A stretch of 6,109 nt of DNA from an uncultured Rickettsiales bacterium. GTDB taxonomy: Bacteria; Pseudomonadota; Alphaproteobacteria; Rickettsiales; Midichloriaceae. The translations under genes and the position numbers were made by a program. The DNA lies in contig CALKVD010000128.1 in NCBI GenBank assembly GCA_937996615.1, positions 1-6,109 of the forward strand, in the 5' to 3' direction. This document shows, one piece after another, positions 5,531 to 6,109 of this stretch. The notes below the pieces were generated by a model. That model ran no database searches. It was not told where the DNA came from and saw only the letters and a program-made list of their open reading frames with translations. How positions within the stretch are numbered: the first letter of the stretch is position 1; the number at the start of each line of letters is the position of its first letter.

Positions 5531-6109
5531 ATGATTATTATCAGTATCGACGGCCCAGCAGCTGCTGGAAAGGGATTTATTGCAAAAGCGTTAGCCAAAA
5601 AATTCGGCTATCTATATTTTAACACTGGTAATATATACCGCTATTTAGCATATCAAGCTATAGTAGCCCAAGTTAATCTGAACTCGGTTGAAGATCTCTT
5701 GAAACTGATAGATCGGATATTCTATCGAGATTTAAAATCTACAATAACTTACCTCGAACACGACCACGACGAAATTCATACCTCGAAAGTAAGCAAAGCT
5801 GCGTCTATAATAGCAGCAAAAAATCAAATTAGGACGGCATTAGTTGAGGTTCAGCGCTCTGTGCCCCAATTATATCAACAAGAAATCAAATCGCAACCTC
5901 TACTAGAAAATCCAAAGCAATGTGACTCAGGAGCGACGAGAACTCCAACGGAATTTGGTATAATAGTAGACGGGCGAGATATTGGTACATCAATTTTTCC
6001 TGATGCGACATGTAAATATTTTATTACTGCCTCTGCTAAAATAAGAGCGAAAAGAAGATTAAATCAGTTGCAATTACGTAACGAACAGGGTATATATGGA
6101 AACATACTT
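5531..6109 (+). CDS. cmk: cytidylate kinase, 3' end cut by the window edge
   Basis: Cmk is a cytosolic P-loop kinase that phosphorylates CMP and dCMP with ATP. The open frame runs 193 codons to the edge without a stop; the family is about 210-230 residues, so the lid and C-terminus are missing. Motifs: IDGPAAAGKG (6-15), P-loop; NTGNIYR (31-37), equivalent to the DSGxxYR CMP-site motif; VSKAASIIAA with IRTALVEVQR (about 87-109), matching VS..AS.VA..P.VR..L...QR; VDGRDIGTSIFPDA (146-159); and RAKRRLNQL (172-180). Two oddities: residue 16 is Phe where the family P-loop has Thr (GKGT), and about 27 extra residues lie between QR and DGRD (about 110-145). The ATG has no clear RBS, but an in-frame TAG at 5465-5467 and the position of the P-loop support it; a TTG at 5486 would add 15 residues. 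It follows the porin terminator and probably has its own promoter. Confidence 0.93.
   Translation, partial: MIIISIDGPAAAGKGFIAKALAKKFGYLYFNTGNIYRYLAYQAIVAQVNLNSVEDLLKLIDRIFYRDLKSTITYLEHDHDEIHTSKVSKAASIIAAKNQIRTALVEVQRSVPQLYQQEIKSQPLLENPKQCDSGATRTPTEFGIIVDGRDIGTSIFPDATCKYFITASAKIRAKRRLNQLQLRNEQGIYGNIL
5841..5905. repeat. imperfect inverted repeat at the start of the cmk insertion
   Basis: The left arm 5841-5856 (TAGTTGAGGTTCAGCG) pairs with the right arm 5892-5905 (CGCAACCTCTACTA): 13 pairs, one mismatch and a 2-nt bulge, with 35 nt between the arms. The left arm encodes the conserved VEVQR region; the right arm lies in the extra segment. The octamer CGCAACCT (5892-5899) also occurs in the rpiB palindrome (3275-3282). 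It is much weaker than the rpiB palindrome and could be chance. Confidence 0.35.

Noticed and set aside
284..6109. TGA recoded as Trp, as in some reduced alphaproteobacteria
   Set aside because: Tryptophans are TGG, no in-frame TGA occurs in conserved regions, and folA and rpiB end in TGA at the expected lengths.
1..6109. tRNA, rRNA, CRISPR array, transposase or integration site
   Set aside because: No T-loop signature, regular spaced repeats, or mobile-element protein motifs were seen on either strand.

Overview
The window is AT-rich and Gram-negative. Gene content and protein motifs point to an alphaproteobacterium of the Rickettsiales/Holosporales type, probably host-associated. It carries a short class I ribonucleotide reductase without an ATP cone, a rickettsia-like cytidylate kinase and a Porin_4-type porin. 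Several small enzymes are swollen by Asn/Lys/Gln/Ser-rich insertions, and Shine-Dalgarno sequences are mostly weak. The placement is by motif recognition only; the genus cannot be named from the sequence. The standard code is used, with TAG and TGA both acting as stops.

Layout: the first nine bases match the 3' end of the common Illumina adapter, so the window probably starts at a raw contig end. A leader region (10-283) is followed by nrdA on the plus strand (284-2152). nrdA meets, tail to tail, a two-gene minus-strand unit: rpiB (2882-3409) upstream of folA (2237-2836). A 264-bp divergent promoter region separates rpiB from a plus-strand outer-membrane porin (3674-5287). The porin has a structured 3' UTR ending in a good intrinsic terminator (5404-5465). 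The window closes inside cmk (5531 to the edge, plus strand), whose C-terminal end is missing.

Four of the five genes serve nucleotide supply. RpiB makes ribose-5-phosphate (for PRPP), NrdA reduces ribonucleotides, DHFR regenerates tetrahydrofolate after thymidylate synthesis, and Cmk phosphorylates CMP/dCMP. The porin is the outlier and looks highly expressed: it has a good RBS, C-ending codons and its own terminator.

The most notable signal is a 39-bp near-perfect palindrome (3264-3302) inside rpiB. It lies within an extra segment of about 19 residues that the RpiB family normally lacks, and it is exactly 13 codons long. folA carries a 23-bp hairpin (2703-2725) where its active-site loop is about five residues too long. 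cmk has an extra segment of about 27 residues, at the start of which lies a weaker inverted repeat. Together these resemble in-frame palindromic insertion elements, as known from Rickettsia (RPEs), but whether they form one family needs a genome-wide search.
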